A stretch of DNA of 15,255 nucleotides from JAERML01 sp035687895 (lineage in GTDB: Bacteria > Bacteroidota > Ignavibacteria > UBA10030 > UBA6906), in NCBI GenBank assembly GCA_035687895.1, contig DASRUE010000009.1:1-15255 (forward strand), read 5' to 3'. Within the stretch, counting starts at the first letter, position 1, and every line of letters starts with the position of its first letter. Below the pieces are notes generated by a model. That model saw nothing but the letters and a program-made list of their open reading frames with translations. It made no database searches and was not told the DNA's origin. Made by a program: the position numbers and the translations under genes. Shown here in pieces: positions 13,331-15,255 of this stretch.

Positions 13331-13531
13331 ATGCAAATCAAGTATTTCCCTGACACCGACACGCTCCTCGTCACGTTTAACGATCATAAGATAGTGGAAA
13401 CCCGCGATCTTGACGAGAACGTTAATATAGACCTTGATGAGAGTGGCGGCTTGGTGAGCATGACCATTGAGCACGCGAAGGAACGGACAGACGTAACGAA
13501 TTTCTCATTTCAACAGGTTGTTGCGCAGTAA
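13331..13531 (+). CDS. DUF2283 family protein, antitoxin-like partner
   Basis: The 66-residue acidic protein matches the DUF2283 pattern: the opening IKYFPDTDTLLVTF, the centre VNIDLDESGGLVSMTIEHA, and a short C-terminal helix. AGGAG lies five bases before the ATG and overlaps the end of the DUF4258 gene, so the two are translated together. In DUF4258/DUF2283 pairs this protein is the presumed antitoxin. Its stop codon is four bases before the nuoF start. Confidence 0.82.
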   Translation: MQIKYFPDTDTLLVTFNDHKIVETRDLDENVNIDLDESGGLVSMTIEHAKERTDVTNFSFQQVVAQ

Positions 13532-13535
13532 AATA

Positions 13536-14807
13536 ATGGAAAAGTATCTTCTTCCTGACATACCCAACCTTCAAGCCATCGACGTCTACGAATCCCACGG
13601 CGGATACCAGATGCTGCGCAAGGCGCTGGAGATGAAGCCGGAAGAAGTGACCGACGAAGTGAAGAAGTCCAACCTTCGCGGTCGTGGCGGCGCATGCTTC
13701 CCGACCGGACTGAAGTGGACGTTCATGCCCAAACAAACCGACAAGCTGAAGTACATCTGCGTCAACGGAGACGAGAGCGAGCCGGGGACCTTCAAAGACC
13801 GGCAGATCTTCGAGTTCAATCCGCACCTTATGATCGAGGGCACCATCATTGCTGCGTATGCAATGGGTGTCAAGACGTGTTATCTCTACATCCGCGGCGA
13901 GTACAATAAGTGGATCAAGATGGTGCAAAAGGCGGTGGACGATGCCTATGCGAAAGGGTACATCGGTGAGAATATTCTGGGGTCGGGGTTCACGACGAAC
14001 TTCTACATTCATCGCGGCGCCGGCGCGTACATCTGCGGTGAAGAATCCGCACTGATGAACTCGCTGGAAGGGGAGCGGGGCTACCCACGCGTCAAGCCGC
14101 CATTTCCGGCCCAGTACGGACTGTGGGGCTGCCCGACCACCATCAACAACGTTGAGACCATCAGCAACGTCCCGCTGATTCTCAAGATGGGCTGGGAGGC
14201 ATACGGAAAAATCGGACATCCCAAACATCCGGGACCGATCCTTATCGGCATCAGCGGACATGTGAACAAACCCGGCGTCTACGAAGTCCCGACCGGTGTG
14301 CTGCTCACAGACCTGATCTACAAGCACGCGGGGGGTGTTCCGGGCAACAAGAAGATCAAGGCAATCATCCCGGGCGGTTCTTCCACCATGATCATGCGTG
14401 GCGAGACGATTGAGGGTGTGACGATGGACGCCGACGGCCTGAGAGCAGCCGGCTCATCGGTCGGCACGGGCGGGCTGATCGTTATGGATGAGGACACCGA
14501 CCTGATAAAAGTGATCACACGAATCACGAAGTTTTACTACCACGAGTCCTGCGGGCAATGCACACCATGCAGGGAAGGAACGGGATGGATGTTCAAGATC
14601 CTGAAGCGCTTCGAGAACTACGAAGCCCGGATGGAAGACATCAATCTCCTGCTCGACGTAGCAGACAACATCGAGGGGAACACCATCTGTGCCCTCGGCG
14701 ATGCGGCGGCTTGGCCGGTGCAGAGCATGATCAAGCGGTTCCGCGATGAGTTCGAGAAGCGGGTGATGAAGCCGGCTGAGGTTGTGGGCGAGGTGGTGGC
14801 GAAGTAA
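13536..14807 (+). CDS. nuoF: NADH-quinone oxidoreductase subunit F
   Basis: This 423-residue, 51-kDa-family subunit oxidises NADH with FMN and passes electrons to cluster N3. GRGGACFPTG at 49-58 forms the nucleotide/FMN site, NGDESEPGTFKDR at 77-89 is the second conserved loop, and GAGAYICGEESAL lies at 161-173. The [4Fe-4S] ligands are C339, C342 and C345 (ESCGQCTPC) and C385 (NTICALGD). The ATG at 13536 fits the family start; in-frame TTG codons at 13518 and 13521 lie inside the upstream gene. There is no Shine-Dalgarno before it, so initiation may depend on ribosomes finishing the DUF2283 gene. A terminator follows, so nuoG and the membrane arm lie elsewhere. Confidence 0.97.
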   Translation: MEKYLLPDIPNLQAIDVYESHGGYQMLRKALEMKPEEVTDEVKKSNLRGRGGACFPTGLKWTFMPKQTDKLKYICVNGDESEPGTFKDRQIFEFNPHLMIEGTIIAAYAMGVKTCYLYIRGEYNKWIKMVQKAVDDAYAKGYIGENILGSGFTTNFYIHRGAGAYICGEESALMNSLEGERGYPRVKPPFPAQYGLWGCPTTINNVETISNVPLILKMGWEAYGKIGHPKHPGPILIGISGHVNKPGVYEVPTGVLLTDLIYKHAGGVPGNKKIKAIIPGGSSTMIMRGETIEGVTMDADGLRAAGSSVGTGGLIVMDEDTDLIKVITRITKFYYHESCGQCTPCREGTGWMFKILKRFENYEARMEDINLLLDVADNIEGNTICALGDAAAWPVQSMIKRFRDEFEKRVMKPAEVVGEVVAK

Positions 14808-14830
14808 GACCGTTCCCAGTTTTCAGAGAC

Positions 14831-14863
14831 AGCCCCGGCCATTGGTTGGGGCTTTGGTTTTTC
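14831..14863 (+). terminator. Rho-independent terminator after nuoF
   Basis: AGCCCCGGCC at 14831-14840 pairs with GGTTGGGGCT at 14844-14853 (two G-T pairs) around an ATT loop. TTGGTTTTTC follows. It closes the nuo operon 23 bases after the nuoF stop. Confidence 0.88.
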
Positions 14864-15016
14864 AGTGGCGTCACGGTGAGCCCCGACAGAGTCGGGGGAC
14901 CGTATCACGCGAGAGCGGGTGGCGCTTTACGCCATGGCGCCGAAGGCGCTCACTTCGACTCCGCTCAGCCCGACGATTTTGCCAAAGGATTAGGACGGTG
15001 CTAAGCGTTTCCGCGG

Positions 15017-15045
15017 TTGCACTCCAACAAGCGGTGTTGTATATT
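15017..15045 (+). promoter_or_regulatory. Promoter of the DUF1428 gene
   Basis: TTGCAC at 15017-15022 and TATATT at 15040-15045 are spaced 17 bp apart. The -10 is identical to that of the protease-operon promoter. The transcript would carry a leader of about 95 bases. Confidence 0.6.
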
Positions 15046-15146
15046 CACGGGTGTAGGTGATGACTGTTTCTTGATTTTCGGCTGCAGCATAATGACTAGT
15101 TAGGCATCTTCGACAAACTCAACCAAGGTAGCCCGAGGAGGTTCAA

Positions 15147-15255
15147 ATGCGATACGTCGATGGATATGTCTTGCCCGTACCCAGGAAAAACCTGAAGGCC
15201 TATATCCGCATGGCTCAGATGGGAAAGAACATGTGGCGGAAGCACGGCGCGCTCG
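15147..15255 (+). CDS. DUF1428 family protein (5' part, cut by window end)
   Basis: The first 36 codons are visible. MRYVDGYVLPVPRKN is the conserved opening of DUF1428 proteins, followed by YIRMAQ, then MWRKHGAL as expected. These are small cytoplasmic proteins of the dimeric alpha-beta-barrel type without an assigned reaction. AGGAGG lies five bases before the ATG. It is in its own transcription unit with the promoter at 15017-15045. The remainder lies beyond the window. Confidence 0.85.
   Translation, partial: MRYVDGYVLPVPRKNLKAYIRMAQMGKNMWRKHGAL

Larger units (their letters stand above)
14808..15146. other. Hairpin-rich intergenic region between nuoF and the DUF1428 gene
   Basis: After the terminator there is no supported gene. 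The stretch 14881-14975 is dense in small hairpins: CCCCGAC/GTCGGGG with a three-base loop at 14881-14897 and TGGCG/CGCCA at 14920-14934. GGCGCC and GGCGCT copies continue to 14950, and the stretch CTTCGACTCCGCTCAG follows, of a type often seen in dispersed intergenic repeats. The promoter of the next gene is at 15017-15045. Confidence 0.6.

Noticed and set aside
1..15255. tRNA, rRNA, CRISPR arrays or insertion sequences
   Set aside because: I looked for tRNA-like cloverleaf ends, regularly spaced repeats and transposase motifs and saw none that hold up.

Overview
The window looks like chromosomal DNA of a free-living, respiring bacterium of the Bacteroidota/Chlorobiota/Ignavibacteriota (FCB) assemblage. 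The best clue is a secreted subtilase ending in a YPNPFNP-type C-terminal sorting/FlgD-like domain, typical of type IX secretion cargo in that group. Other clues are a 14-subunit-type complex I with NuoC and NuoD as separate genes and a B12-dependent ribonucleotide reductase with a C-terminal zinc ribbon. Several promoters look like ordinary sigma-70 sites (TTGACT/TTGCAC, 17 bp, TATATT) rather than the classical Bacteroidia TAnnTTTG form, which argues for an outlying lineage such as Ignavibacteria or Kapabacteria. This placement is inference, not a phylogeny.

Left part (1-1457): an inverted-repeat element at the very edge, then an AT-rich pair of overlapping reading frames. The second carries a HEPN-type RNase motif (RNTLVH), and the two may be one frameshifted gene. 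A strong terminator follows, then about 370 bases with only short hairpins. nrdJ (1458-3815, minus strand) encodes the adenosylcobalamin-dependent ribonucleotide reductase. Its upstream region holds an intrinsic terminator in the same orientation and, before it, a 22-codon reading frame with a strong Shine-Dalgarno sequence: either a separate small gene or sRNA, or a leader/attenuator.

Middle (4365-7775): a sigma-70-like promoter with an inverted repeat at its start site drives an apparent three-gene secreted-protease unit. Its genes are a small lipoprotein homologous to the propeptide of the next gene, a 785-residue T9SS-type subtilisin-like protease, and a lipoprotein carrying a PPC-type domain. 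A long-chain acyl-CoA synthetase (7938-9755) follows as its own unit.

Right part (9810-14863): a promoter followed by nuoA-nuoB-nuoC-nuoD-nuoE, then an AT-richer two-gene DUF4258/DUF2283 cassette (toxin-antitoxin-like), then nuoF and a strong terminator. The peripheral-arm genes nuoA-F are therefore together, but nuoG and the membrane-arm genes nuoH-N are not here. After a hairpin-rich spacer, another promoter precedes the start of a DUF1428 gene cut by the window end.

The most unusual points are the split-domain protease operon (propeptide-like lipoprotein, protease, PPC lipoprotein) and the toxin-antitoxin-like pair lodged between nuoE and nuoF, where translation of nuoF may depend on it.
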